In this document: positions 45,141 to 52,940 of the stretch, piece by piece
Numbering within the stretch: position 1 is the first letter of the stretch
Layout: each line of letters begins with the position of its first letter
Assembly (NCBI RefSeq): GCF_024701975.1
Contig: NZ_JANLNM010000002.1
Coordinates: 310,001-374,000, forward strand
Length of the DNA stretch: 64,000 nt
From: Variovorax sp. ZS18.2.2
GTDB lineage: Bacteria; Pseudomonadota; Gammaproteobacteria; Burkholderiales; Burkholderiaceae_C
Direction of reading: 5' to 3'
Made by a program: the position numbers and the translations under genes
The notes under the pieces: generated by a model
What the model was told of the DNA's origin: nothing
What the model saw: the letters and a program-made list of their open reading frames with translations, nothing else
Databases searched by the model: none

Positions 45141-46118
45141 ATGCTGATCAACTGCGTGGCCTACGAAAACGGCGCCAAGCTCGCCGACATTCCTGTCGAG
45201 GACATCAGCGACTACATCACCCGACCCGGCTGCTTCGTCTGGGTGGCACTGAGCGACGCTACGCCCGAAGAGCTGGCCGAGATGCAGAAAGAGTTCAACC
45301 TGCATCCGCTCGCCGTCGAAGACGCCCACCACGGCCACCAGCGCCCCAAGGTCGAGGAGTACGGCGATTCGCTCTTCGTCGTCATGCACCTCGTGGAGCC
45401 CTCGGCCGAAGGCGAGCACTGCGTGAACGTGGGCGAGGTCGACGTGTTCGTCGGCAGCAACTACGTGCTCTCGGTGCGTAACCGCAGCCAGCAGGGGTTC
45501 CTCGGCGTGCGCGAGCGCTGCGAGCGCGAGCCCGAGCTGCTGCGCAACGGCGCGGGCTTCGTGCTCTATGCGCTGATGGACGCAGTGGTCGACCGTTACT
45601 TTCCCGTCATCGATGCGCTCGAGGTAGAGCTCGAATCCATCGAGCAGCAGATATTCACGCAGGGCGGCGCGGCGCGCGACAAGATCAAGCAGCTCTATGA
45701 CCTGAAGCGTCGCAGCATGATCCTCAAGCGCGCGGTGGCGCCGCTGGTCGAGGCCGCGGGCAAGCTGCACGGCGGGCGCGTGCCGCAGATCTGCATGGGC
45801 TCGCAGGAATACTTTCGCGATGTCGGCGACCACCTGGGCCGCATCAACGGCTCCATCGACGCGATGCGCGACACCGTCGGCACGGCCATTTCGGTGAACC
45901 TCTCGATGGTCACCATCGAGGAGAGCGAAGTCACCAAGCGCCTGGCCGCCTGGGCCAGCATCTTCGCGGTGTGCACCGCGTTCGCCGGCATCTGGGGCAT
46001 GAACTTCGAGAACATGCCCGAGCTGAAATTCAAGTACGGCTATGCGGTGGCGCTCGGCCTCATCGTCAGCACCTGCGGCTATCTCTACTACCGGTTCAGG
46101 CGCGCGGGCTGGCTCTGA
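45141..46118 (+). CDS. corA: CorA-type magnesium/cobalt transporter
   Basis: 325-residue pentameric channel for Mg2+ (also Co2+/Ni2+). The N-terminal cytoplasmic domain is followed by the long helix and two C-terminal membrane helices. The signature GMN loop is in AGIWGMNFENMPEL, and the tail YYRFRRAGWL is short and basic. The size and the absence of extra domains fit classical CorA. The preceding hypothetical gene ends 36 bases upstream and may share the transcript. Confidence 0.93.
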   Translation: MLINCVAYENGAKLADIPVEDISDYITRPGCFVWVALSDATPEELAEMQKEFNLHPLAVEDAHHGHQRPKVEEYGDSLFVVMHLVEPSAEGEHCVNVGEVDVFVGSNYVLSVRNRSQQGFLGVRERCEREPELLRNGAGFVLYALMDAVVDRYFPVIDALEVELESIEQQIFTQGGAARDKIKQLYDLKRRSMILKRAVAPLVEAAGKLHGGRVPQICMGSQEYFRDVGDHLGRINGSIDAMRDTVGTAISVNLSMVTIEESEVTKRLAAWASIFAVCTAFAGIWGMNFENMPELKFKYGYAVALGLIVSTCGYLYYRFRRAGWL

Positions 46119-46127
46119 AGGCCGTCT

Positions 46128-46150
46128 TGCTAATTCCCAACTAATAAGCA
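46128..46150. promoter_or_regulatory. Inverted repeat upstream of the MarR gene
   Basis: TGCTAATT (46128-46135) and AATAAGCA (46143-46150) form an imperfect inverted repeat with a 7-base centre in the 52-base gap between corA and the MarR start. It is a plausible MarR operator, since this family binds 16-20 bp palindromes near its own promoter. Confidence 0.45.
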
Positions 46151-46162
46151 TGTAGATAATCG

Positions 46163-46183
46163 AGTCCCTTATGAAAAGGGACT
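46163..46183 (+). promoter_or_regulatory. Perfect 8-bp hairpin enclosing the MarR start codon
   Basis: AGTCCCTT (46163-46170) pairs exactly with AAGGGACT (46176-46183). The 5-base loop is ATGAA, whose first three bases are the start codon. No Shine-Dalgarno sequence precedes it. The element may work as RNA structure or as a second operator palindrome. Confidence 0.6.
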
Positions 46184-46638
46184 TCACCCAGCGCTTCGGC
46201 TTTCTCGTCAAGAACGTCGGCAAGCTCTACAGCGATGAGTTCGACCGCCTCGCGCGCGAACGCATCGGCCTCACCAGCGCGCAATGCCGGCTGCTCGGCG
46301 CCCTCGCCATGCACGGCGAAGACGAACCGCTCTCGCAAGCCGAACTCGCGCAGCGCCTCGATCTCACCCCCATGGCCGTGGCGGGCCTGTGCGACCGCAT
46401 GGCGGCCGCCGGCTGGATCCGCCGCGAGCCCAGCGCCACCGACCGGCGCGTCAACAGGATCCACCTGGAGCCCAGCGCCGAAAAAGCGCTCGACGCCGCC
46501 CTCAGCATCAGCGACGGGCTCAACGCCCGCGTGATGTCGGTGCTCTCCCAACCCGAGCGCGCACAGCTTCTGAGCCTGCTCGGCAAAGTGCGCGACAGCC
46601 TCGTGGACATCACTTCGGGCGACGGAAAAAAGCCATGA
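46171..46638 (+). CDS. MarR-family transcriptional regulator (first gene of efflux operon)
   Basis: 155-residue winged-helix regulator. The family blocks are ERIGLTSAQCRLLGAL, the recognition helix in LSQAELAQRLDLTPMAVAGLCDRMAAAGWI, and the wing SATDRRVNRIHLEPSAE. Regulators of this kind repress drug-efflux genes and release DNA on binding an aromatic ligand. Its stop overlaps the start of the MFS pump gene by ATGA, so it probably autoregulates the pump. Its own start codon lies in a hairpin loop. Confidence 0.92.
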   Translation: MKRDFTQRFGFLVKNVGKLYSDEFDRLARERIGLTSAQCRLLGALAMHGEDEPLSQAELAQRLDLTPMAVAGLCDRMAAAGWIRREPSATDRRVNRIHLEPSAEKALDAALSISDGLNARVMSVLSQPERAQLLSLLGKVRDSLVDITSGDGKKP

Positions 46639-48167
46639 GCGTCGCCCCCGGAACCACCGTGCCGCACCGCGGCATGATCACCATCTCGATCATGCTGGCG
46701 ACCATCATGCAGGCGCTGGACACCACCATCGCCAACGTCGCCTTGCCCCACATGCAGGGCAGCCTGCAGGCCTCGCAGGACCAGATCACCTGGGTGCTCA
46801 CCTCCTACATCGTGGCCTCGGCCATCGCGCTGCCGCTTACCGGGTGGCTGTGCGGTCACTGGGGCCGGCGGCGCGTGTTCATCATCTCGGTGATCGGCTT
46901 CACGGTCGCTTCGGCGCTGTGCGGCGTGGCGACGTCGCTCGTCGGCATCGTGGCCGCGCGGCTGTTGCAGGGCGTGTTCGGCGCTGCGCTGGTGCCGCTG
47001 TCGCAGGCGGTGCTGCTGGACATCAACCCGCGCGAGAAGGTCGGCCAGGCCATGGCCATCTGGGGCGCGGGCATCATGGTCGGGCCGATCCTCGGGCCGT
47101 TGCTGGGCGGCTGGCTCACCGAGAACTTCGACTGGCGCTGGGTGTTCTTCATCAACCTGCCGGTGGGCATCTTCGCGTTCTGGGGCATTGCGCGCTACCT
47201 GCCCGAGAGCCGGCCGCAGGGCGAGAAGCTCGACATCTTCGGCTTCGTCACGCTGAGCCTGGCCATCGGCATGCTGCAGCTTTTTCTGGACCGCGGCGAG
47301 CAGCTCGACTGGTTCGACTCGTGGGAGATCAAGCTCGAAGCAGCCGCCGCGCTCGTGGCCTTCGGCTTCTTCGTGGTTCATACGTGGACGGTGCAGGGCG
47401 TGTCGTTCTTCGACCGCGACTTGCTGAAAGACCGCAACTTCGTCACCGGCCTTTTGTTCGCCTTCATCGTCGGCATGATCCTGTTCGCGACGATGGCGCT
47501 GTTGCCCAATTTCCTGCAGGGGCTCATGGGTTATCCGGTGGTCTACACCGGCGAGGTGACCGCGCCGCGCGGCGTGGGCACCATGATCGCGATGATCATC
47601 GTTGGGCGTCTCGTGCAGCGCATCGACGTGCGCGCGATCATGGCCGTGGGCTTCGGCCTCACGGCCTTCTCGCTCTACCAGATGACGCGGCTCACGCTGC
47701 AGATGGACAGCAGCCTGATCATTCTCTCGGGCTTCATTCAAGGGCTGGGCATCGGCTTCACCTTCGTGCCGCTGTCGACTGCGACCTTCGCGACGCTCGC
47801 GCCGCGCCTTCGCAACCAGGGCACGCCCATCTTCAGCCTGCTGCGCAACATCGGCAGCAGCGTGGGCATCTCGATCGTGCAGGCGCTGCTGACCGAAGGC
47901 TCGAGCAAGGCGCATGCGGAGATCGCGGCGACCGTGGCGCCGGGCAACCCGGGGCTGCTCAACCTGCCGCCGATGATGTCGCCCGACACGATGACCGGGC
48001 TCGCGATGCTCAATGCCGAGGTCACGCGGCAGGGCGCGCTCATCGGCTATCTCGACGACTTCGCGATCATGATGGTGATTACGCTGCTGGCGATTCCGCT
48101 GCTGCTGTTGATTCGCAGCCCACGGCGCAGTGCGGCGGCTTCAGGTCCTGCCGAAGTGCCGCACTGA
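46635..48167 (+). CDS. DHA2-family MFS efflux permease (EmrB-like)
   Basis: 510-residue drug:proton antiporter with 14 predicted membrane helices. Motifs include LDTTIANVALPHMQGSLQAS in helix 1, the GWLCGHWGRRRVF loop after helix 2, and motif C GAGIMVGPILGPLLGGWL in helix 5. The start at 46635 (MSVAPGTTVPHRG) is set by the ATGA overlap with the MarR stop. In enteric bacteria EmrB works with an EmrA adaptor and TolC; no adaptor gene is here, so it may pump only into the periplasm. It is convergent with the siderophore-interacting protein gene, 10 bases away. Confidence 0.92.
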   Translation: MSVAPGTTVPHRGMITISIMLATIMQALDTTIANVALPHMQGSLQASQDQITWVLTSYIVASAIALPLTGWLCGHWGRRRVFIISVIGFTVASALCGVATSLVGIVAARLLQGVFGAALVPLSQAVLLDINPREKVGQAMAIWGAGIMVGPILGPLLGGWLTENFDWRWVFFINLPVGIFAFWGIARYLPESRPQGEKLDIFGFVTLSLAIGMLQLFLDRGEQLDWFDSWEIKLEAAAALVAFGFFVVHTWTVQGVSFFDRDLLKDRNFVTGLLFAFIVGMILFATMALLPNFLQGLMGYPVVYTGEVTAPRGVGTMIAMIIVGRLVQRIDVRAIMAVGFGLTAFSLYQMTRLTLQMDSSLIILSGFIQGLGIGFTFVPLSTATFATLAPRLRNQGTPIFSLLRNIGSSVGISIVQALLTEGSSKAHAEIAATVAPGNPGLLNLPPMMSPDTMTGLAMLNAEVTRQGALIGYLDDFAIMMVITLLAIPLLLLIRSPRRSAAASGPAEVPH

Positions 48168-48177
48168 CGACGAGCGT

Positions 48178-49032
48178 TTACTCGTCGTGCGAATCGTGCG
48201 TGGCCGCGGCGCCGCGCCGCCAGTAGCCCGAGGCCCGGGTCCACTTCGGGTTCGCGCCGCGCTCGCTCACGAGGTGCGCGCGCAGCGCCTTCGCAATGCC
48301 CGACTCGCACCCGACCCACGCGTGGAAGTCGCCGGCCGGCAGCTTCGCCGCCTTGAGCGCATCGACCAGCACCGTGCTCACGCCCGCCTCGGCGCCACGC
48401 CGATGCACCCACTGCAGCGTGAGCTCGGCCTCGGTCTCGAACGGAATCTCGTCGGCTTCGCTGTCGACTTCCGCCAGCACCACCACCCGCGCACCGGCCG
48501 GCAGCTCGACCAGGCGCCGCGAGATGGCGGGCAAGGCGGTGTCGTCGCCGATGAGCAGGTGCCAGTCGAATTCGGTCGGCACGATGAACGAGCCGCGCGG
48601 CCCGCCCACGCCCAGCGTGTCGCCGGGCTTGGCGTTTTCGGCCCATTGCGTGGCGGGGCCGGCGTCGTGCAGCGCGAAGTCGATTTCCAGCGTGTTGGCC
48701 TTTGCGTCGTGGCGGCGTGGCGTGTAGTCGCGCATCGTCGGGCGGCCGCTCGCGGGCCAGATCGGACCGTCAGGCCCGGCCGTCGGCAGCGTGAGCTTGC
48801 CCGTGGTCGCGTCGGGGAAAAAGATCTTCGCGTGGTCGTCGAACCCGAGGCTCGTGAAGCCCGCGAGGTCGTCGCCGGTCAGCACGATGCGGATCAGGTG
48901 CGGCGTCACGCGCTGCACCGTCTTCACCGTGAGCTGGCGAAAGCGAAGGTCGTGGCGCACGCGGCGCGGCGTGCGGTCGGGCGTGTTGGAAGAAGAAGTG
49001 GAAGAAGGGGTGGTGGTTGTGAAGTCGGTCAT
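48178..49032 (-). CDS. Siderophore-interacting protein / NAD(P)H-dependent ferric reductase (YqjH-like)
   Basis: 284-residue flavoprotein of the SIP family that reduces ferric siderophores. The FAD-binding barrel carries the MRDYTPRRHD flavin motif and GFDDHAKIFFP. The NAD(P)-binding half includes LLIGDDTALPAISRRL and WVGCESGIAKALRAHL. The N-terminus is a short Ser/Thr-rich run. It is 15 bases downstream of a PadR gene with a His-rich N-terminus, the same partnership as E. coli yqjH-yqjI, where YqjI represses yqjH in response to metal. Confidence 0.9.
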   Translation of the reverse strand: MTDFTTTTPSSTSSSNTPDRTPRRVRHDLRFRQLTVKTVQRVTPHLIRIVLTGDDLAGFTSLGFDDHAKIFFPDATTGKLTLPTAGPDGPIWPASGRPTMRDYTPRRHDAKANTLEIDFALHDAGPATQWAENAKPGDTLGVGGPRGSFIVPTEFDWHLLIGDDTALPAISRRLVELPAGARVVVLAEVDSEADEIPFETEAELTLQWVHRRGAEAGVSTVLVDALKAAKLPAGDFHAWVGCESGIAKALRAHLVSERGANPKWTRASGYWRRGAAATHDSHDE

Positions 49033-49047
49033 TTCAAAAGAAGAAGT

Positions 49048-49665
49048 TCAGATGCGCTCTAGCTGTTGAGCGGCGCTGTCGAGCACCGCGGCGAAATCGT
49101 GGGCTTGTTGTTCGGTGAGGGGTGTGCCCGACAGGCGCATGCGCATGGCGAGCTTCAGGTTCTCGATGGCCCGCATGACCTGCGGCGGGCGTCCGCCGCG
49201 CGGACCCGCGCCGTCCACGCCGCCCGTCATGCGGGCCATCATGGCGTCGGCCATCTCGCGGTTGGCGGCCAGGAACTCCTGGCCGCCCGGGGTGATGCTG
49301 TAGCGCTTGCGGCCGCCGGTGTCGGCCGTTTCCACGCTCAGGTAGCCCATTTCCTCGAGCAGCGTGAGGGTGGGGTAGACCACGCCGGGGCTCGGCGCGT
49401 AGCTGCCGCCCAGGCGGTCTTCGATGGCCTTGATGAGCTCGTAGCCGTGCGAGGGCTTGTCGGCGATCAGCTGCAGCAGCACGAAGCGCAGGCCGCCGTG
49501 GCCGAACACGCGCCCGCCGCCGCGTCCACCGCGGCCTCCGTGCATGCGCTCGTCGCCGGGGGCGCCGTGGCGGCCACGGCCGCCCGAGAAGCCGTCTTCG
49601 TGTTCGCCACGGGGGGCGTGGCAGTGGTGGTTGTGGCGGTGATGGCCGAAGTGGGGGTGTCTCAT
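49048..49665 (-). CDS. PadR-family metal-responsive repressor (YqjI-like)
   Basis: 205-residue regulator. The first 50 residues are extremely rich in His and Gly (MRHPHFGHHRHNHHCHA), a probable nickel/iron-binding extension. Then follows the PadR winged helix (FVLLQLIADKPSHGYELIKA ... APSPGVVYPTLTLLEEMGY) and a C-terminal dimerisation helix. E. coli YqjI has this same design and represses the ferric reductase gene yqjH; here the reductase gene follows in the same operon. The start at 49665 has GAAGGA upstream; 49698 is less likely. A perfect palindrome lies 36 bases upstream. Confidence 0.88.
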   Translation of the reverse strand: MRHPHFGHHRHNHHCHAPRGEHEDGFSGGRGRHGAPGDERMHGGRGGRGGGRVFGHGGLRFVLLQLIADKPSHGYELIKAIEDRLGGSYAPSPGVVYPTLTLLEEMGYLSVETADTGGRKRYSITPGGQEFLAANREMADAMMARMTGGVDGAGPRGGRPPQVMRAIENLKLAMRMRLSGTPLTEQQAHDFAAVLDSAAQQLERI

Positions 49666-49700
49666 GTCGATGTCCTTCTTGACTGGTATCGAAATCATTT

Positions 49701-49712
49701 TAGATATATCTA
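49701..49712. promoter_or_regulatory. Perfect AT-rich palindrome upstream of the PadR gene
   Basis: TAGATATATCTA is a perfect 12-bp palindrome in an AT-rich stretch in otherwise GC-rich DNA, 36 bases before the start codon. It is the likely operator and may overlap the -10 region (TATATAA nearby). Confidence 0.65.
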
Positions 49713-49756
49713 TATAAAAGTCAAACGGACATGCATCCGGCCACCCGGAAGGGGCG

Positions 49757-50935
49757 CTACGCGGCCGTCGCCACCTGCTCCCGCTCCTCCCGGTGCTGCT
49801 GAAACTGCTCCAGCATCAGCGCCTCGCCAATATGCGACAGCTGGGTGGCCGCCGCCTCGGCCGAGTCGCCCGCAATCTCGGCCACGCGCTCGAACATCTG
49901 CGTTTCGTAGGCCGCCACGGCCTTGCCCCAGTCTTGTTCCCCGGTCAGGTGAGCCGCCAGTTCGGCCGCGTCGCGCAGCGCGGCATTCACGCCTTCGCCG
50001 CCGAAGGGCGACATCACATGCGCCGCATCGCCCAGCAGCGTGAGCCCGCGCCGGTGGGCCCAGCAGTGCCCGACCGGCAGCGCATGGATGAGCCGCGTCG
50101 CGAAGTTGTCGTTGCTCGCGCGAAAGAGATCGGTGATCGCGTCGTCGAACCCCGCGAACTCCGCGAGCAGCGTGCTGCGCACCGCGGCGGGCGACGCGAA
50201 GTCGAAGCGCTTTGCGGCCCAGTCCGCCGGCACGCGGAAGATCGCGTAGCCCCGGATGTGCGCGTTGCCGTTGCGCTGCGCAATGAGCAACTTGCCATCG
50301 CCCTGCACATCGAGCTTGCCCCGCCCGACCAGCTGCGCGACGGCCGGGTGGCTGAGGTCCACGTCGTCGATGCCGAACTCGATGAAGGTCAGCCCGCTGT
50401 ATTGCGGCTTGTAGGGCGACAGCAGCGGACGCACGCGCGACCATGCGCCGTCCGCGCCGATCACGAGATCGAAGGGCCCGGCCTCGCCATCCGCGAAGAC
50501 CAGTTTCCAGCGCCCGTCGTCCTGCGGCAGCACGTCGCGCAACGCACGGCTCCACTGCACGCATTCGCCCGGCAGCGACGCGAGCAGCATGTCGCGCAGC
50601 GCGGTGCGATCGACCTCGGGCCGGTTGCCTGCGGATGCGTCCGCATCTTCGAAAAGAACGCGCCCCGACTTGTCGAGCAGCCGCGAGCCCTGGTCGTCGT
50701 AGCGCGCGATGCTGAGGAACTCAGCTTCGAGACCGGCGCGCCGCACGGCCATGAGGCCCGAGTCTTCATGCAGGTCGAGCGTGCCGCCCTGCGAACGCAC
50801 GAGCGGGCTTTCTTCGCGCTCGAACACGGTGGCCTCAAGGCCGGAAAGGTGAAGCAGGCGCGCCAACGTGAGGCCGCCAGGACCGCCGCCGACGATGGCG
50901 ATGCGGGGAGAAGAAGGGGAAGAGGAGGAATGCAT
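49757..50935 (-). CDS. FAD-dependent monooxygenase (PHBH-fold)
   Basis: 392-residue group A flavin monooxygenase. The FAD dinucleotide-binding GGGPGG spans residues 16-21 (RIAIVGGGPGGLTLARLL). The DG motif is VIGADGAWSRVRPLL and the GD motif is LTLLGDAAHVMSPFGGEGVN. The family hydroxylates aromatic or polycyclic compounds; some relatives inactivate tetracyclines, but there is no specific evidence for that here. It is divergent from a MarR gene across a 71-base spacer with two operator-like palindromes, which suggests induction by its aromatic substrate. Confidence 0.9.
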   Translation of the reverse strand: MHSSSSPSSPRIAIVGGGPGGLTLARLLHLSGLEATVFEREESPLVRSQGGTLDLHEDSGLMAVRRAGLEAEFLSIARYDDQGSRLLDKSGRVLFEDADASAGNRPEVDRTALRDMLLASLPGECVQWSRALRDVLPQDDGRWKLVFADGEAGPFDLVIGADGAWSRVRPLLSPYKPQYSGLTFIEFGIDDVDLSHPAVAQLVGRGKLDVQGDGKLLIAQRNGNAHIRGYAIFRVPADWAAKRFDFASPAAVRSTLLAEFAGFDDAITDLFRASNDNFATRLIHALPVGHCWAHRRGLTLLGDAAHVMSPFGGEGVNAALRDAAELAAHLTGEQDWGKAVAAYETQMFERVAEIAGDSAEAAATQLSHIGEALMLEQFQQHREEREQVATAA

Positions 50936-50956
50936 GGGAGTAACTTCGATAAAAGG

Positions 50957-50990
50957 ATAGGTTCCTATTTATATTAGCATAGGAGCCTAT
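50957..50990. promoter_or_regulatory. Two ATAGGnnCCTAT palindromes between the monooxygenase and MarR genes
   Basis: ATAGGTTCCTAT (50957-50968) and ATAGGAGCCTAT (50979-50990) share identical arms and are centred 22 bp apart, two helical turns. Their position between divergent starts (50935 and 51007) fits a MarR operator that controls both genes. A third partial copy (ATAGG) lies at 50999-51003. Confidence 0.75.
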
Positions 50991-51006
50991 GTATAGAATA
51001 GGCCCC

Positions 51007-51447
51007 ATGACCGAAGTCCCCGACCGCAACCCCCTCAAGCTCCTGGGCCGCATCGCCCGTGGATTCACCCGCATCGCGGACATCGACCTGCGCGAGGCCG
51101 GCCTCGCCGCGGGCCAACTGCCGGTGCTCGTGTCGCTCAAGAAAAGCAAGGCGCTCTCGCAGGCCGAGCTCGCGCGCATCGCGCAGGTCGAGCAGCCCAG
51201 CATGGCGCAGCTGCTCACCCGCATGGAGCGCGACGGCCTGGTCGAACGCGTGGACGACCCCGCCGACAAGCGCAGCCGCCTCATCTCGCTCACGCCGCTG
51301 GCCGCGCGACGCCTGCCGAAGGCGAGGGCGCTGATGGAGGCGCACACGCAGCAGGCGCTCGCCGGTTTCTCCGAGGCGGAGGTCGACCAACTGCTGGAAC
51401 TGCTTCAGCGCATCAACGCGAACGTGGAGCGCATGGGCGGCGGCTGA
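51007..51447 (+). CDS. MarR-family regulator of the monooxygenase gene
   Basis: 146-residue winged-helix protein. Recognition region LSQAELARIAQVEQPSMAQLL, wing DPADKRSRLISLTPLAARRL, and a C-terminal dimerisation helix. The start at 51007 (MTEVPDRNPLK) is the first ATG after the palindromes; the in-frame codon at 50989 would place the start inside the second palindrome. It probably represses itself and the divergent monooxygenase gene. It ends 24 bases before the convergent peroxidase gene. Confidence 0.92.
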   Translation: MTEVPDRNPLKLLGRIARGFTRIADIDLREAGLAAGQLPVLVSLKKSKALSQAELARIAQVEQPSMAQLLTRMERDGLVERVDDPADKRSRLISLTPLAARRLPKARALMEAHTQQALAGFSEAEVDQLLELLQRINANVERMGGG

Positions 51448-51471
51448 AGCGCTGCCCGGACGAAAACACCG

Positions 51472-52776
51472 CTACCTGTTGCGCTGATCCGCGTCCGTCA
51501 GCGTGCGGAGGAACGCCGCCACGTCGCGGATCTCGGCCTCGGTCAGCGCCGGCCTGCCGCCGCGCTTCTGCCCGAACGGCGCGTCCGTGTTGATGTTCGC
51601 GTGGTACGGCGCGGGCAGGTCGTCGTATTTCTGCACGATGCCATTGGCCGCGCGGCCGTACCAGCGCTGCGGGGCCGTGTCGCGCTGCGCATAGAAACGG
51701 ATCGCTTCCTCCAACGTGTGGAACGCGCCGTTGTGAAAGAGGCTCTGCCGCACCGCCACGTTGCGCAGCGTGGGCGTGCGAAAGAGGCCGCAGTACTCGG
51801 GCCGGTCCTTCAGGTCGGTGCGGATCGGGCCGCACAGCCCGAGGTCGAAATACGCCGGGTCTGCGTTCGCCTTCAGCTGCCGGTTGCGCGGCACGGCCAG
51901 CGCGATCATTCCGAAGTCGGTGAAGAGCGGAAAGGCCCCGTCCGGCGTGCGTTCGCTGATGTGGCACGAGGCGCAGTTGCCCTTGCCCTCGTCGTTGAAG
52001 AGCCTGAGGCCGCGCGCCTCGGCCGCGCCGAGCTTCGCCTGGCCGCGCAGCACCGCGTCGTACTTGCTGGTGAAGGGATAGAAGTCCTTCGGCGATTGCT
52101 GGAACACCTCCAGCGCCAGCCCGGCCGCCTTGAACGCCGCGTTCGGATCGCGGAAGACCTCGTCGCCGAAAGCCTTGCGCAATGCGCCGGCATAAACGGC
52201 GCGCTCCAGCTTTCCGGCCACCTCCTGCACCGAGGCATTGCCCATCTCCGCGGGCGAGAGCAGCGGCAGACCCGCCTGTTCGTGGGCCGAGCCGGCGCGA
52301 CCGTCCCACATGTGGCCGCCGGTGGGGCCGGCGTCGATGCTGTCGTCGCCGTCGGTGTCGTGGTGGTGTTCGCTGAACGCTGCCAGCGTCTGCAGGTAGC
52401 GCAGCGATGGCACGGCGCGCGGCCCTTGCTGCCGGCCATCGGCCCCGCCGAGCTGCACCGACAGCGCATTGGGCGGCCCCCACGCGTGCTGCGGATCGTG
52501 GCAACTCGCGCACGAGGCCTTGCCCGAGGCCGACAGGCTGCTGTCGAAGAAGATGCGGCGCCCCAGCGCGGTGAGCTCGGCCGCGCCCGGCATCGGCCGG
52601 CCCGGCACGGGCGCGTAGGTGGCGCCGACGTAGGCGGGTTGTGCGGGCGTTGCGGCCGACGCCTGATGGTCACGCGCGGCGGGCAAGCCGCAGAACGCGG
52701 ATGCCGCGGCCAGCAGGGCCAGGCGGCTGAGGGGGCGAATCGTCGGCAACACGTGGAACGGGTGGAGGGACAGCAC
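51472..52776 (-). CDS. Di-haem cytochrome c peroxidase / MauG-family protein
   Basis: 434-residue exported protein with two c-type haem sites, CASCH at residues 89-93 and CASCH at 268-272. It contains the CCP/MauG fold; FFDSSLSASGKASCASCH and the FRTPTLRNVAVRQSLFHNGAF block are typical. The signal peptide covers about residues 15-42. The start is uncertain: GTG 52776 gives 434 residues, while GTG 52752 gives a cleaner signal peptide. It reduces peroxide or oxidises a partner protein in the periplasm. It is divergent from the AcpA-like gene. Confidence 0.88.
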   Translation of the reverse strand: MLSLHPFHVLPTIRPLSRLALLAAASAFCGLPAARDHQASAATPAQPAYVGATYAPVPGRPMPGAAELTALGRRIFFDSSLSASGKASCASCHDPQHAWGPPNALSVQLGGADGRQQGPRAVPSLRYLQTLAAFSEHHHDTDGDDSIDAGPTGGHMWDGRAGSAHEQAGLPLLSPAEMGNASVQEVAGKLERAVYAGALRKAFGDEVFRDPNAAFKAAGLALEVFQQSPKDFYPFTSKYDAVLRGQAKLGAAEARGLRLFNDEGKGNCASCHISERTPDGAFPLFTDFGMIALAVPRNRQLKANADPAYFDLGLCGPIRTDLKDRPEYCGLFRTPTLRNVAVRQSLFHNGAFHTLEEAIRFYAQRDTAPQRWYGRAANGIVQKYDDLPAPYHANINTDAPFGQKRGGRPALTEAEIRDVAAFLRTLTDADQRNR

Positions 52777-52940
52777 AGTAGGTCGGGCGCATGTCAGCGG
52801 CGTGACGCGGAGCCCCGAAATCTCCTGCTTCCGAATGCAAAAGCTTGCACTGAAATGCGCCTGTCATGGAGGTCTTCGAGCATCCAGCGGCCGATTACGA
52901 TTGTCTCGGCCCGGCTCATTCACACCTTATAACTCCACAC

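Noticed and set aside
49757..50935. Calling the FAD monooxygenase a tetracycline-inactivating enzyme
   Set aside because: It shares the fold, but nothing seen is specific to that activity, and a divergent MarR regulator fits aromatic catabolism equally well.
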